NCBI GenBank assembly: GCA_947489445.1
Contig: CANLDN010000015.1
Location: 1-64,000 of the forward strand
Source: an uncultured Paracoccaceae bacterium
GTDB lineage: Bacteria > Pseudomonadota > Alphaproteobacteria > Rhodobacterales > Rhodobacteraceae
Direction of reading: 5' to 3'
Length of the DNA: 64,000 nucleotides
The notes under the pieces are model-generated. The model saw nothing but the letters and a program-made list of their open reading frames with translations. It did no database searches and was not told where the DNA came from. The position numbers and the translations under genes were made by a program. Positions 1 through 8,114 of this stretch are shown one piece after another (within the stretch, counting starts at the first letter, position 1; each line of letters starts with the position of its first letter).

Positions 1-157
1 CGTTTCTTTGAATGGCGAGATTCATACTGTCGCACTTGGCGACCCCTTGCCGTTTAGCTGCCTCTGATCTGGCCCAAAGGGCCAGGGCGCGAAGCGCAAG
101 GCGGGGCAGGGGGCGGGCGCAGCTCGTCCCCTGCCGCGTCACCAACACCATCCCATG

Positions 158-186
158 AAAAAGCCCCCGCCTTTTCAGGCAGGGGC
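158..186 (-). terminator. Intrinsic terminator after ardC
   Basis: Read leftward, a GC-rich hairpin (arms at 163-171 and 178-186, about 8 pairs, loop of six) is followed by a run of T (the A run at 158-162). It lies 70 bases after the ardC stop codon. The remaining bases 1-157 and 187-253 show no convincing gene. Confidence 0.75.
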
Positions 187-253
187 AGTATCGGCCAAGT
201 GGGCCAACAGGGAGGAGTTTAGCTTACCACCTTTGACCGATAAAGCTATCTGG

Positions 254-1150
254 CTACGCGGCCTCCTGTGTCTCGGATTGCTCAACCTGTGCTGTGATGT
301 AGTCCACAGCTTTTTGTGCCTCTGACGCGGCTGTGAAAATCAGGTTCTTATCGCCCTTCAAGGCTTTCAACCAAGATTCGACGTATGCGGCGCTCTGGTC
401 AAAATCTGGCTCAATCCCAAGTTTCACGGCAAGGATGCAAGCGCCGATTTCGGCAACAAGTTCTTCGAATGCGTAGGCTGTGCGGTCATTAAATTTCTTG
501 ATCCGGTCCAGCCGCTTCTCGCCGCCGCTCCAATGCGTGATTTCGTGACCGAGAACCCCATAATACTTGGCTGCGCTGAAAAACGTAGCGATTGGCGGCA
601 TGTGAACGTGATCCTCAGACGGGCGGTAATAGGCGCGGGGTTCATCGGTCGTAACGATCTTTGCCCCAGTGTTGGCAAAGAAGGCGTCTAGGTCTGCATC
701 TGGCTCGGTGCCAAGGTCACGGGCAGGGTCGGGCAACAGATAATATTCAGGGGGCAAACCTTCGATTTCATCTGCATTGAATACGTTGTTGCACTTGGCA
801 AAAGGGACGCGGGTTTTGCCTTCCCCGTCTGGTGCGTCGTTGCCCTCTGCATCCTTCTCGAACGTGCCATAGAAAACAGAACGTGCCGCCTTCGATCCCT
901 TCTTGACCATGCCGCCCAATTCCTGCGCCTGACGAAAAGTCATCCATCGCTCGGACGAATAACCGCGCTCGGATGCGGTCGCCCACAACATCAAAATGTT
1001 AATCCCCCGATATGCCTCACCGTTGTGACGCAATGGCAAAGCGGCTGACCCTGCGCCACCTGTCCACGGCTTGCGCCAAGGTGGGGTGCCTGCTTCGATC
1101 TGTGCGACGATTGTGTCCGTGACGTGCTGGTGAATATCTACTTTTGGCAT
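254..1150 (-). CDS. ardC: ArdC-like antirestriction protein
   Basis: This 298-residue protein matches the ArdC family: an N-terminal ssDNA-binding-type domain (PPWRKPW near residue 24, then RGINILMLW) and a C-terminal zinc metallopeptidase-like domain with the motif GHEITHWSGGEKRLDR. ArdC proteins protect incoming single-stranded plasmid DNA from host restriction. The length is normal for the family. The ATG at 1150 follows an AAGGAT ribosome-binding site in the leader CACCACAAAGGAT, a leader shared with parB, the DUF3768 gene and the 8114-8485 gene. It is a single-gene unit ending in an intrinsic terminator. Its place fits a conjugative leading region. Confidence 0.93.
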   Translation of the reverse strand: MPKVDIHQHVTDTIVAQIEAGTPPWRKPWTGGAGSAALPLRHNGEAYRGINILMLWATASERGYSSERWMTFRQAQELGGMVKKGSKAARSVFYGTFEKDAEGNDAPDGEGKTRVPFAKCNNVFNADEIEGLPPEYYLLPDPARDLGTEPDADLDAFFANTGAKIVTTDEPRAYYRPSEDHVHMPPIATFFSAAKYYGVLGHEITHWSGGEKRLDRIKKFNDRTAYAFEELVAEIGACILAVKLGIEPDFDQSAAYVESWLKALKGDKNLIFTAASEAQKAVDYITAQVEQSETQEAA

Positions 1151-1302
1151 AACCTATCATCCTTTGTGGTGTCGTTTGGGTCTGTGCGCCCAATGGTTCG
1201 GGTTTTTTGGACAGCGCGAATGCGCCTGCTCCTGAAAACCTGAATGCGATGAAAGGAAGGATTAGGAGGCTCCAAGCCTAATCGGCGGGGGGTGGTGCTG
1301 TA

Positions 1303-1342
1303 GAACGTCAGACGACTTTGACCTTTTCGTCATAAACTGACC
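1303..1342 (+). repeat. Repeat R4, copy 1
   Basis: A 40-bp element of the form GAACGTCAGAYGACTTTGAC followed by CTTTTCGTCATAAACTGACC. It contains repeated GTCA/TGAC half-sites. Related copies are at 1847-1889, 3651-3690, 17210-17245 and 21255-21294, all in the same orientation. It may be a protein-binding or promoter element. Confidence 0.7.
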
Positions 1343-1504
1343 TGATCCCGTATCCTTGCCGCTTGTGGGCTTGTTTCGTTGATCTAACTTCCGTTTCCGA
1401 AAATCAGGGCTGATTTGAAGGTCAGACGGCGAAGCCGCCTGCTCCTGCAAATCTGCCACGTGGCGAACGCGGAGGGGGGCGAGACAGGACAAATCGACAA
1501 GGTT

Positions 1505-1620
1505 GGTGCGGCCCGCAGCACAGCGAGGACACGGCCTTGTCTATTTGTCTTGTCCGAGGGGGGAGGCTGCGCCTCCACCCTGACGGCTCAGGGCGTTTGG
1601 CTTGTCCAAATCCCCTGAGC
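1505..1620 (+). repeat. Repeat R2, diverged copy
   Basis: This copy shares the start GTGCGGCCCGCAGCRCAGCG and the conserved 3' hairpin with the copies at 3518-3645 and 4668-4797. Its 3' hairpin is GTTTGG-CTTGT-CCAAAT where the others have GTTCGG-CTTGT-CCGAAC. The paired change with a constant loop supports a folded RNA or DNA structure. Confidence 0.6.
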
Positions 1621-1846
1621 TTGACGAGAGAAATGATGCGGTTCAGCCGCGTCTCAAATCAATGATCCGGAAGTGATCAAGAGCAGCCGTTGCCGCAACT
1701 CGCGGCGAACGCGGTTAGAGAGCCCACGGCCCGGTCTAATTTGGTTGCCCGAGGGGGAGGGCCGCGCCCTCACCCATTTTCGCCCTCACCCATTTTCATT
1801 GGGTCGGATCGAACCAACCCCATCGACGCTAGAGTTGCGCTATGTC

Positions 1847-1889
1847 GAACGTCAGAAAAGTTTGATCTTTCCCTCATAACATTGACCCA
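1847..1889 (+). repeat. Repeat R4, degenerate copy
   Basis: It reads GAACGTCAGAAAAGTTTGAT and then CTTTCCCTCATAACATTGAC, clearly related to the other R4 copies but with several changes. It lies about 65 bases before the TTG start at 1956, similar to the R4 copy before the 21350 gene, so it could be part of the promoter. Confidence 0.5.
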
Positions 1890-1955
1890 GCCACCATAAT
1901 TGACGCATGGAATCCGGTTCGATAGCTTGACCCGAAAACTATTGGGAACAGTGAT

Positions 1956-2873
1956 TTGAGCAGCGCAGCCTTTAGCATCGCATTTGAAGGTAAGCCTTTT
2001 GATGACGGTGAAATCGACATTAGAGACCTAGCGCCCGCCTTGCTCGCGCTTGGTGAAATCGTCCAATCAGCGAACAAGGCTTTGAACGGTGACCGCGCAG
2101 ACGCGCGTCTCAAGGTGAAGGCAACTCGGGAAAGCTGTTTCGAAGCTGTGCTCGCACTGGACGTTAGCTGGCTTACGGACATGCTCGACGTGGTGGCTTC
2201 GCATCCTGACAGAATGACTGCGGCGAAAGAACTGATTGAACTTGTTTTCAAGGCTGGGGGCGGTGCGGGTGCCGCAACAATCGGCGTTGTTCAAGCACTC
2301 AAGTTCATTCGAGGAAAGAAACCAGAAAAGATCGATGAAACAGCATCTGGTGTGTCAATTACCGTCAACAATACGACTATCCAGATGGAGCCGAAGGCTT
2401 TTCAATTACTTCAAGACAAAACCACACGGGAAAACATTGAGAAGTTCGGGAACAAGACGCTCGGCATTGAGGGGTTGGATAGTATTCGTATTGACGGTGG
2501 TGCCGACGACGAACCGCTTTCCATTGAAAGTAGAGATGTTTCCGCACTGCGCATTCCGGAACCGGGCGAAGATGAGACAGAAACAAACGTCGATCATGTA
2601 ACGCTTTGGCTGCGGTTACTTACCCCTCAATTTGAGGACGGCTACAAATGGCGGTTTTCGGATGGTGGCGAACGTCGCTTCATGGCCGAAATGGAAGACA
2701 CCACATTCTTAAACCCCGTTCTGGCGGGTGACGTGACTATGAGTGCCAATGACACGCTCCGGTGCCGATTGCGAGAGGAGCAAGAGATCCGTGGGGGCAA
2801 TCTGACCAAAACAGTGTACGTAGAAGAGGTGCTAGAACATCGACGTGGGGATACCCAGATGAGGCTTCTCTAG
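1956..2873 (+). CDS. Conserved protein of unknown function
   Basis: A 305-residue soluble acidic protein. The opening (AFSIAFEGKPFDDGEIDIRD, then LAPALLALGEIVQSANKALNG) resembles a widespread bacterial hypothetical family that I cannot name. A Gly/Ala-rich helix followed by a basic FIRGKKPEK stretch near residues 105-125 could touch a membrane or nucleic acid. I chose the TTG at 1956 because no in-frame ATG or GTG lies upstream before a stop (the GTG at 1951 runs into TGA). The next gene begins one base after the stop, so the two form an operon, possibly a two-gene module of soluble protein plus membrane partner. Confidence 0.8.
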   Translation: MSSAAFSIAFEGKPFDDGEIDIRDLAPALLALGEIVQSANKALNGDRADARLKVKATRESCFEAVLALDVSWLTDMLDVVASHPDRMTAAKELIELVFKAGGGAGAATIGVVQALKFIRGKKPEKIDETASGVSITVNNTTIQMEPKAFQLLQDKTTRENIEKFGNKTLGIEGLDSIRIDGGADDEPLSIESRDVSALRIPEPGEDETETNVDHVTLWLRLLTPQFEDGYKWRFSDGGERRFMAEMEDTTFLNPVLAGDVTMSANDTLRCRLREEQEIRGGNLTKTVYVEEVLEHRRGDTQMRLL

Positions 2874-2874
2874 T

Positions 2875-3408
2875 ATGAACCTGCTCAAACTAATCGTGGG
2901 TTCTTTCCAGCTATCCAAGACAGCTTGGATAGCGTTATTTTTAGGGTGGGCAGCGTTCTGGATTAGTCTGACCTTTTCATTTGAAGTCCCGAGTTCAGGT
3001 GCGTTGATGATTTGTGGTGTTGTGGTCGCGGAAGTATTTTACGCACCGCAACAATGGGTACGTTTCGTTGCTGCCAACCCGGGAGGCTATGTGCTGAGGG
3101 TCGATGGGACAACTAGTGATGGTGTGTCGGCCTCTCACTTTGGCGTCTATACGACGACGCAACTATTCAGCAAAGAGATGGGATCGAAATCCGTAACCAG
3201 TGGATCAGGAGGAAAGTTGTTTTCGCAACTTGAAATCATAGATAATGGCCCGCTACGCAATGGCCGCATGATGCCCTTCAAGGAACACAAATTATGGTCT
3301 TTGTCTGCTGAGGCAGAGAGATATGAGAGTACATTTCATCGCTCTAGTGCCTTTACCGCCTTTTTTGGTTCGGTCCTCTGGGGCTACGGTCACTTATTTT
3401 GGACTTGA
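2875..3408 (+). CDS. Membrane protein, partner of upstream gene
   Basis: A 177-residue protein with one or two membrane segments near the N-terminus (about residues 15-35 and 40-58), a soluble middle part and a possible third hydrophobic stretch at the C-terminus. The family was not recognised. It begins one base after the upstream stop, which implies translational coupling. The pairing of a cytosolic and a small membrane protein is common in phage-defence and stress modules, but nothing in the sequence proves this. Confidence 0.75.
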   Translation: MNLLKLIVGSFQLSKTAWIALFLGWAAFWISLTFSFEVPSSGALMICGVVVAEVFYAPQQWVRFVAANPGGYVLRVDGTTSDGVSASHFGVYTTTQLFSKEMGSKSVTSGSGGKLFSQLEIIDNGPLRNGRMMPFKEHKLWSLSAEAERYESTFHRSSAFTAFFGSVLWGYGHLFWT

Positions 3409-3416
3409 TCCAAAGG

Positions 3417-3515
3417 TCAGAAATGCATGCCGTTTGATCCAGCATAGCTTGACACAGCTCATTAATAGGATTCAGGAAATTCGCTAGATCGATTCAAAGG
3501 TGCGCGACATTCCAT
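3417..3515 (+). repeat. Repeat R5, copy 1
   Basis: A roughly 100-bp element starting TCAGAAATGCATG and ending GCGCGACATTCCATA. Related copies lie at 4566-4665, 20936-21040 and 23278-23380, all in the same orientation. Here it is followed directly by R2 and then R4. Confidence 0.6.
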
Positions 3516-3517
3516 AT

Positions 3518-3645
3518 GGTGCGGCCCACAGCGAAGCGAAGACACGGCCCCCGGCTATTCGACTTGGAGACGGCGGTATCCTTACCGCTGACGCCCCGCA
3601 GTGGCGTTCGGCTTGTCCGAACCCCAAGGGGCCAGAGAAAACTCA
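3518..3645 (+). repeat. Repeat R2, copy 1
   Basis: About 128 bp, nearly identical to 4668-4797. It has two clear hairpins: CGGCGGTA-TCCT-TACCGCTG near 3571 and GTTCGG-CTTGT-CCGAAC near 3605. Differences between copies keep the stems paired, using G-T wobble in the first hairpin. Confidence 0.7.
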
Positions 3646-3650
3646 GGTGT

Positions 3651-3690
3651 GAAACGTCAGATGACTTTGAACTTTACGTCAGAAACCGCC
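3651..3690 (+). repeat. Repeat R4, copy 2
   Basis: It reads GAAACGTCAGATGACTTTGA and continues ACTTTACGTCAGAAACCGCC. It directly follows R2 and precedes the small membrane-protein frame at 3993 by about 300 bases. Confidence 0.65.
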
Positions 3691-3992
3691 CCAATATCTT
3701 GAAATGTTCTGTCAGCCTTAGAGCAAAAATATGCAAGGCTTGAAATCAGAGAATTTGAGCATAGGTCCTCATCATGATCGCGCGGTCCCCTTTCGGTGGC
3801 TGACTAGGTAACCCTGTCGTGATCCCACGCCCTTACGGGCGGCAACGGGTCGAACCTCTGGTAGTTCTTACGAACTTCTATGTCTTCCCAGTTAGCGACG
3901 ACGATAGCGCAATTTTGCGTTCACCGTCTGTTGGGATCATGGTGAACGCGACCAAGGCTCCAGCAGACCTAAATGGAAAGGATGTTGGGGTA

Positions 3993-4085
3993 ATGCTCTT
4001 AATCGAGATTATAGGTTTATTGATTGGTGCTGCTGGGTTGGTGCTGGCGTTCCTGGTCTGGCGTGATGGCAGACCACGGCGTTAG
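3993..4085 (+). CDS. Possible 30-residue single-span membrane peptide
   Basis: The frame encodes MLLIEIIGLLIGAAGLVLAF followed by a short basic tail ending RDGRPRR, a clear transmembrane helix with a positive-inside end. An AAAGGA lies 11 bases before the ATG. An open frame extends upstream in phase to 3819, so a longer 88-residue form is possible. No family was recognised. Small hydrophobic peptides of this kind can be toxin components, but no antitoxin RNA or gene is evident next to it. Confidence 0.35.
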   Translation: MLLIEIIGLLIGAAGLVLAFLVWRDGRPRR

Positions 4086-4565
4086 TCTAAATGAGCAGGG
4101 TGAGTTCCATCTGAGATGACCGCCCCAAAGCATCGTCTTGGGGCGATCAACTTTGTAATGCGAAAACCTCGTAGGCAGTCTGGTCACAAAATCATAGGAA
4201 ATTTCCGTTATTTCCTGTACACTGCAACTGCTGTATCAGTCTGCCTAGCTTGACTATGCGCAAAGCTCTTGGACAGTTTCAGCCTGTTCAAGAGCTACCA
4301 CTTCTTGCTCACATGCTACAAAAATAGTCATGATCATGAGCGCTATTGTGATGTAGCGATATGTCTGAGTATTCAGTTGTCGTTCACCTCCTAACTTGCC
4401 TTATTGTTCCATCAATCCACCAAATGAATGTGGCGTAATCAAGGTAACATTTGAAAACGACTTAAATAAGGCGTTGAAAGCGTCAGAATTCAGGCAAAAT
4501 GAGGTCAGAATAAGGCAAAATATAGGCACCCATTCTTGGTAAATCGGTGAGATTTGTGTGATTAT

Positions 4566-4665
4566 AGATCAGAATTGCTTGATGTTTGGGCCAACAATGT
4601 CCGGCGCGTCCCCTGATAGGATTCAGAAATTCCCCTGCATCGAGTCGATGATGCGCGACGTTCAA
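4566..4665 (+). repeat. Repeat R5, copy 2
   Basis: It starts TCAGAATTGCTTGATGTTTG and ends GATGCGCGACGTTCAACAG. It is followed directly by R2, as at 3417-3645, so R5-R2 forms a compound unit present twice. Confidence 0.6.
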
Positions 4666-4667
4666 CA

Positions 4668-4797
4668 GGTGCGGCCCGCAGCGCAGCGAGGACACGGCCC
4701 CCGGCTATTCGACTTGGAGACGGCGGTATCCCTACCGCCGACGCCCCGCAGTGGCGTTCGGCTTGTCCGAACCCCAAGGGGCCAGTAAAAACTCAGG
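4668..4797 (+). repeat. Repeat R2, copy 2
   Basis: Nearly identical to 3518-3645. Its first hairpin is a perfect CGGCGGTA-TCCC-TACCGCCG and the second is GTTCGG-CTTGT-CCGAAC followed by CCCAAGGGGCCAG. Confidence 0.7.
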
Positions 4798-4928
4798 GCC
4801 AAAGGCCCGTAGGGCAGGGGGTTATCCAGTGTGGATGAAGGCGGCTTGACCGCTTGAATACGCAACCGCAGCATTCCCGTAAACGAAGACGCCACACATC
4901 GAAGTGTCGGGACTGTGGGTAACGCGCT

Positions 4929-5131
4929 GCTTGCACAAGGCGAAGCGAACGACCGTCACCCGCAGGGCAGATCGCCGTGGCCCAGGGCGAGCATGAGACG
5001 AAGGAAGCGGGGTGGCTCGCAGAGACGGCCCGCAGACTATCGGATCAGCTCGCGTCGGGTCGCGGTGTTCTGGTGAAAGCGGCTTGCCGCTGAAACTAGG
5101 GCGCGGTGGTCCGCCCAAAGGGCGGGGCATG
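4929..5131 (+). repeat. Repeat R3, copy 1 (candidate structured RNA)
   Basis: A roughly 200-bp element from GCTTGCACAAGGCGAAGCGA to a terminal CCGCCC-AAA-GGGCGG hairpin. Inside is AGCGGC-TT-GCCGCT followed by the conserved GAAACTAGGGCGCGGTG. Related copies are at 21052-21243 and 28005-28194. In those the internal hairpin is AGCCG...CGGCT, so paired bases have swapped. Each copy lies 40-110 bases before a rightward gene. Confidence 0.65.
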
Positions 5132-5186
5132 TGCCAATGGAATGTATCTGGCAGAACTTAGTTTGTTCCTGTTATGTTCTCACATT

Positions 5187-5645
5187 ATGGGAACGAAGAA
5201 TCCAACAAAGACTGATTTGCTCGAACACAACTTTCCAATTCGGCTTAGTGTGGATGCACCAAACAACCATGCCGATCCGGTCGAACCGGCATTGCGCCGG
5301 GTCATAGGACGGCAGGCATACGGACGGCTCGGCCATCAGCTGTATCTGTCGTCGCTCACACACGCGACCGGGTTTGTTTGCGCCTGTCCTGCTGCCTCAA
5401 TGCGCGGCGAATGGCCTCTGCGCATCACACTGGCATTTGAAGCAACGCAAGAAATGCTCATTCGAGATGCGCTCAAGCCTGTTGTTGGTGATGATGGGTA
5501 CATTTTGGCACGTGCTGGGCATCATCGGGCGGACAGGCCCGCATGGCATCTGGAAATGCGATGCGTTTGGGACGCGGTACAGTTTACGCGGATGCCGCAC
5601 CCTGCTCTGATCGTTATGGGAAGTTGGCGAGGGTGGAACAGTTGA
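5187..5645 (+). CDS. Hypothetical protein
   Basis: A frame of 152 residues from the ATG at 5187 (MGTKNPTKTDLLEHNF). The frame is open further upstream to 5106, but that part lies in repeat R3, so the later start is preferred although its ribosome-binding site is weak. Composition looks protein-like, with no membrane segment and several Cys and His residues (CVCACPAAS region, AGHHRADRPAWH). No family was recognised. It lies directly downstream of an R3 element and upstream of an R6 hairpin element. Confidence 0.5.
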   Translation: MGTKNPTKTDLLEHNFPIRLSVDAPNNHADPVEPALRRVIGRQAYGRLGHQLYLSSLTHATGFVCACPAASMRGEWPLRITLAFEATQEMLIRDALKPVVGDDGYILARAGHHRADRPAWHLEMRCVWDAVQFTRMPHPALIVMGSWRGWNS

Positions 5646-5669
5646 GCAAAGGAACAGAAATAGAGCGAG

Positions 5670-5730
5670 AGGGGGCTGTCTGCCCCCGCGCCGTTGGCGC
5701 TCCCCCGAGGATTTTTAGGGAAGATGAATG
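5670..5730 (+). repeat. Repeat R6, copy 1 (GC hairpin element)
   Basis: It consists of GGGGGC-TGTCT-GCCCCC, a second GCGCC...GGCGC hairpin, then CCCCCGAGGATTTTTAGGG and AAGATGAATG. A second copy is at 25677-25740. Elements of this form are, from memory, frequent between genes in Rhodobacteraceae. The GGGAAGATGAATG tail comes 6 to 18 bases before the start at 5736 and may supply its ribosome-binding site. Confidence 0.65.
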
Positions 5731-5735
5731 CATAA

Positions 5736-6461
5736 ATGTATGATCCAGAGGACCACATAAAGACAAGCCAAGGGTTGCATTGGTATAGGACTGCGGGGGC
5801 ATGGGCAGATGCCCCGATCCAGCCATCCCCATTGAAAGAACTGGACGCATTGATCGTCAAGGTCGAATATGTGGAAGGTTGTTTCATCGACCCCCGCCAC
5901 CTGGTTGGCACATGCCATGCCAGTTATAACCAAGGGATGACGTGGCGGCGATTTCTCCACGGTGGCAAGCGGATAGAGAAAAATCTAGTCGCGCTTGAAA
6001 AGTCGGCGGTCTATTACGACGATCCGATTGCCGCAACCGGCCAGACGGACACATGGCATGTGGTCGATATCGACGGCGCGTTATTTTCCAGTAGCAGCAA
6101 TCATCGAGGAGTGATTGCGAAGTTTCGGGCGCATGAAGATCTGATCACGTTGCAGCTGGTGCATTCTGTTAGGCGATACGTGACGAACCAAGACGCGCGT
6201 GCGCAGCATAGGCAACTTCAAGAGGTGTATTTGCCAGGGCAAAAGGACTTCGGCATTGAAAAACGGCTGGTCAGTGATGATCGCCGCATCCAAAGCTATG
6301 AGACGGTGGTAACGTGCGATTTACGGGTTGGAAATAAACCAATTGTAACCCTGCCTTTGGAGAAGGCTGCATCGGTGGTGCGGAGAAAGAACAGGTATTA
6401 CAGGAAGTTGCATAGATTGTCCCCTTTCCTGTGGCGTTTGCTATCAGGCGTTGATCAATAG
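5736..6461 (+). CDS. Hypothetical protein
   Basis: A 241-residue soluble protein (MYDPEDHIKTSQGLHWYR at the start, a basic C-terminus RRKNRYYRKLHRLSPF). No signal peptide or membrane helix is visible, and I do not recognise the family. The ATG follows the R6 element, whose GGGAAGA is the likely ribosome-binding site. It is convergent with the small gene at 6499-6660 and shares a terminator with it. Confidence 0.7.
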   Translation: MYDPEDHIKTSQGLHWYRTAGAWADAPIQPSPLKELDALIVKVEYVEGCFIDPRHLVGTCHASYNQGMTWRRFLHGGKRIEKNLVALEKSAVYYDDPIAATGQTDTWHVVDIDGALFSSSSNHRGVIAKFRAHEDLITLQLVHSVRRYVTNQDARAQHRQLQEVYLPGQKDFGIEKRLVSDDRRIQSYETVVTCDLRVGNKPIVTLPLEKAASVVRRKNRYYRKLHRLSPFLWRLLSGVDQ

Positions 6462-6487
6462 ACAAAAGGGGCCAACCGCCCCTTGTC
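6461..6487. terminator. Terminator between convergent genes
   Basis: The sequence GACAA-AA-GGGGC-CAACC-GCCCC-TTGTC forms a 10-pair stem with a two-base bulge. It directly follows the stop of the 5736 gene and lies 12 bases beyond the stop of the opposing small gene, so it can serve both. Confidence 0.65.
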
Positions 6488-6498
6488 GTGCAGCCGCG

Positions 6499-6660
6499 TT
6501 ACTCTTCGCGGCGCTTTATTGTGAACTCGATCTTGAGAAGGATCAGGTTGACTTCGATGCTAAGGCTCAAGTCGATCTTGCGCAGTTGGTTTCTGAGTGT
6601 CTTCAAGCGGCGGGCTGCGATGCGACGTAACCGATTGGATTTTTTGCGTAAATATTTCAT
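6499..6660 (-). CDS. Small highly basic protein (53 residues)
   Basis: A short gene with an excellent ribosome-binding site: AAGGAGATTACC directly before ATG at 6660. The product begins MKYLRKKSNRLRRIAARRLK, is strongly basic in its first half and hydrophobic-amphipathic in the second (LSLSIEVNLILLKIEFTIK), ending KRREE. It could bind nucleic acid or a membrane. No family was recognised. A 20-bp stretch near its 3' end (TTCACAATAAAGCGCCGCGA) recurs with one mismatch on the other strand at 6902-6921, apparently a decayed relative. Confidence 0.75.
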   Translation of the reverse strand: MKYLRKKSNRLRRIAARRLKTLRNQLRKIDLSLSIEVNLILLKIEFTIKRREE

Positions 6661-7000
6661 GGTAATCTCCTTAGTGAATAAACAGGGACGCCAGACACGG
6701 CGTTAAAGGGGGCCTGTCCACACGCGCTGCACGCGCCCCGAAGGGCTTGGTGTTGACTGGTTCCTGCGCCGTGTAGGGTTCACGGTCGTTTTCACGGAGA
6801 TTGCTATATTTTCGGAAAATTCGGTTCTAGGATCGCTGCTCCCGAAGACACGCGCCTGCGCTCGATCCGCCTTCAGCTCGTCAACGGTTCTTCAGGTCAA
6901 ATTCACAATGAAGCGCCGCGATAGCGGCTGTATGGCCAACCCTGTCGCAAGGCAGGGTTTTGCCTTTGCCACGGTCACGCTCACCTTGCGGACGCGCCCG
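6661..7000. other. Intergenic region upstream of the small basic gene
   Basis: About 340 bases containing the promoter side of the 6499-6660 gene, a GC-rich stretch near 6700-6780, and at about 6889-6922 a rightward fragment similar to the 3' end of that gene. Nothing else is evident. Confidence 0.45.
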
Positions 7001-7378
7001 CTAGGGTGTGTCGTTCAAAAGGGCCTCGCGTATGCCTGTCTCTTCCAACAGGTAAGACCAGATAGAAGCGTCAAGTTGGCGGCGGTAGGTTTCAACCGAT
7101 TGTGCCGCATCAAATCCCTGCTGGAAAAGGTGGGTGTAGTGTTTGTCGTGTGTCCGGTCGATGCCCCAATATTTCCGGCCGCATTGTGCTTTGCGGGCGA
7201 AGGCATTGGCCTCGTCGGTGAGGGCATAAGCTGCTTCAAGGGTGGCGGCGGATTCGGTGATCTTGGCAAGTGCTGCATCGCGGGCAGCAACAATATCCTC
7301 GATTTGCGAAGTGATTGCGGGCAGGCTCGGTGCCTGTTCGCTGTCGTCGGCCATGATTTCGGGGGCTTGCATGTTCAT
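7001..7378 (-). CDS. Plasmid protein, DUF4942-like N-terminal part
   Basis: A 125-residue helical protein. The pattern IVAARDAALAKI...ANAFARKA...QLDASIWSYLL resembles the N-terminal half of proteins I associate with DUF4942, which in full length are about twice as long. The assignment is from memory and tentative. The stop and the next gene's start overlap as ATGA-type junctions, and the gene is the last of a four-gene leftward operon (8485 to 7001). Function is unknown. Such genes sit beside ArdC, SSB and ParB on alphaproteobacterial plasmids. Confidence 0.75.
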   Translation of the reverse strand: MNMQAPEIMADDSEQAPSLPAITSQIEDIVAARDAALAKITESAATLEAAYALTDEANAFARKAQCGRKYWGIDRTHDKHYTHLFQQGFDAAQSVETYRRQLDASIWSYLLEETGIREALLNDTP

Positions 7379-7707
7379 GCGCTCATTCCTTCAAATAGAT
7401 CGGCTTGGGGGTCGGCTTTTGGTCGTACGGGCTGCAAAGGGTCGATCCCCTTTGCCTCAACCGTGAATTTCCACTCACGTGGCCGTTTTGCGCCCCAATC
7501 GGTTGTGTAGTTTTCGCTGATCCTAACGCCGTAGATATTCGGCAAGTCTGCATCGGCTGTGACGCAATATCGCTTGGGTGATCCTTTGTATCCAAGCCAT
7601 GCATTATGGTGATCCTGTCCGCGCAGGTATTCGATGCAATCAAGGATATTGCGTTTGTCACGGGCGGTTAGATGGCCTCCCGTGATCTTGAAAATGCTCG
7701 GTTTCAT
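7375..7707 (-). CDS. Hypothetical plasmid protein
   Basis: A 110-residue soluble protein, third gene of the 8485-7001 operon, overlapping both neighbours by four bases. The centre (RISENYTTDWGAKRPREWKF, preceded by YCVTADADLPNIYGV) suggests a small beta-rich fold. No family was recognised and no signal peptide is visible. Confidence 0.75.
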   Translation of the reverse strand: MKPSIFKITGGHLTARDKRNILDCIEYLRGQDHHNAWLGYKGSPKRYCVTADADLPNIYGVRISENYTTDWGAKRPREWKFTVEAKGIDPLQPVRPKADPQADLFEGMSA

Positions 7708-8114
7708 CGCAAGGACTCCTTGTCCTCTGCGTCTTTTTCCGCGCGGTAGTATTGGAAGGCGTTCTTGTCGTGCCTGTCGAATGCAAGCGTGCTTTGATCT
7801 GCAAGGTGGCGCAGGTCACATAGGGCATAAGTGAGCAGGTCAGGAACGCTATCCACGCCGTATAGTTCGGCAAGGGCGGATAAGATCCGGTCGCTCTGAC
7901 GTTCGGCCAACTGTCGGGCTTCGGCGTTGCCGTATGTCAAAGCCTCTGGCGATAGATGCTGAATGGTGACGCCGCAACATGCGACGCCTGTGTTGCTGTC
8001 GGCATCCAAAAGGCGCAGCAAATCGTTATGTATGGCTTGGCCTTGATCTTGGCGACTGTCCTCTGAGGGACAGTCATAGACCATTTGAGCGGTGATCGTG
8101 ATTTCCTGTCTCAT
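7704..8114 (-). CDS. Hypothetical plasmid protein
   Basis: A 136-residue protein beginning MRQEITITAQMVYDCPSEDS. I chose the ATG at 8114 because it overlaps the upstream stop as TAATG, although the frame is open further. The C-terminal half is helical and charged (HDKNAFQYYRAEKDAEDKES). Family and function were not recognised. It is the second gene in the four-gene operon. Confidence 0.7.
   Translation of the reverse strand: MRQEITITAQMVYDCPSEDSRQDQGQAIHNDLLRLLDADSNTGVACCGVTIQHLSPEALTYGNAEARQLAERQSDRILSALAELYGVDSVPDLLTYALCDLRHLADQSTLAFDRHDKNAFQYYRAEKDAEDKESLR

Larger units (their letters stand above)
1151..1955. other. Intergenic region with repeat copies
   Basis: About 800 bases without a convincing gene. 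It holds the ardC leader, a 7-bp-stem hairpin at 1260-1283, two copies of repeat R4, one diverged copy of repeat R2 and a fragment resembling R2 around 1730-1790 with a GAGGGC/GCCCTC hairpin. Short open frames here fall inside repeats and look spurious. Confidence 0.6.
4086..5186. other. Repeat-rich intergenic region
   Basis: About 1.1 kb. Bases 4086-4560 show AT-rich sequence without a convincing gene. From 4566 it is a mosaic of R5, R2, an unassigned 130-bp stretch and R3. Short open frames in both strands overlap the repeats and have no ribosome-binding sites. Confidence 0.55.

Noticed and set aside
3819..3992. N-terminal extension (58 residues) of the small membrane peptide
   Set aside because: The extension has no ribosome-binding site at its start and no protein-like pattern. 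The AAAGGA before 3993 is a better signal, though not decisive.
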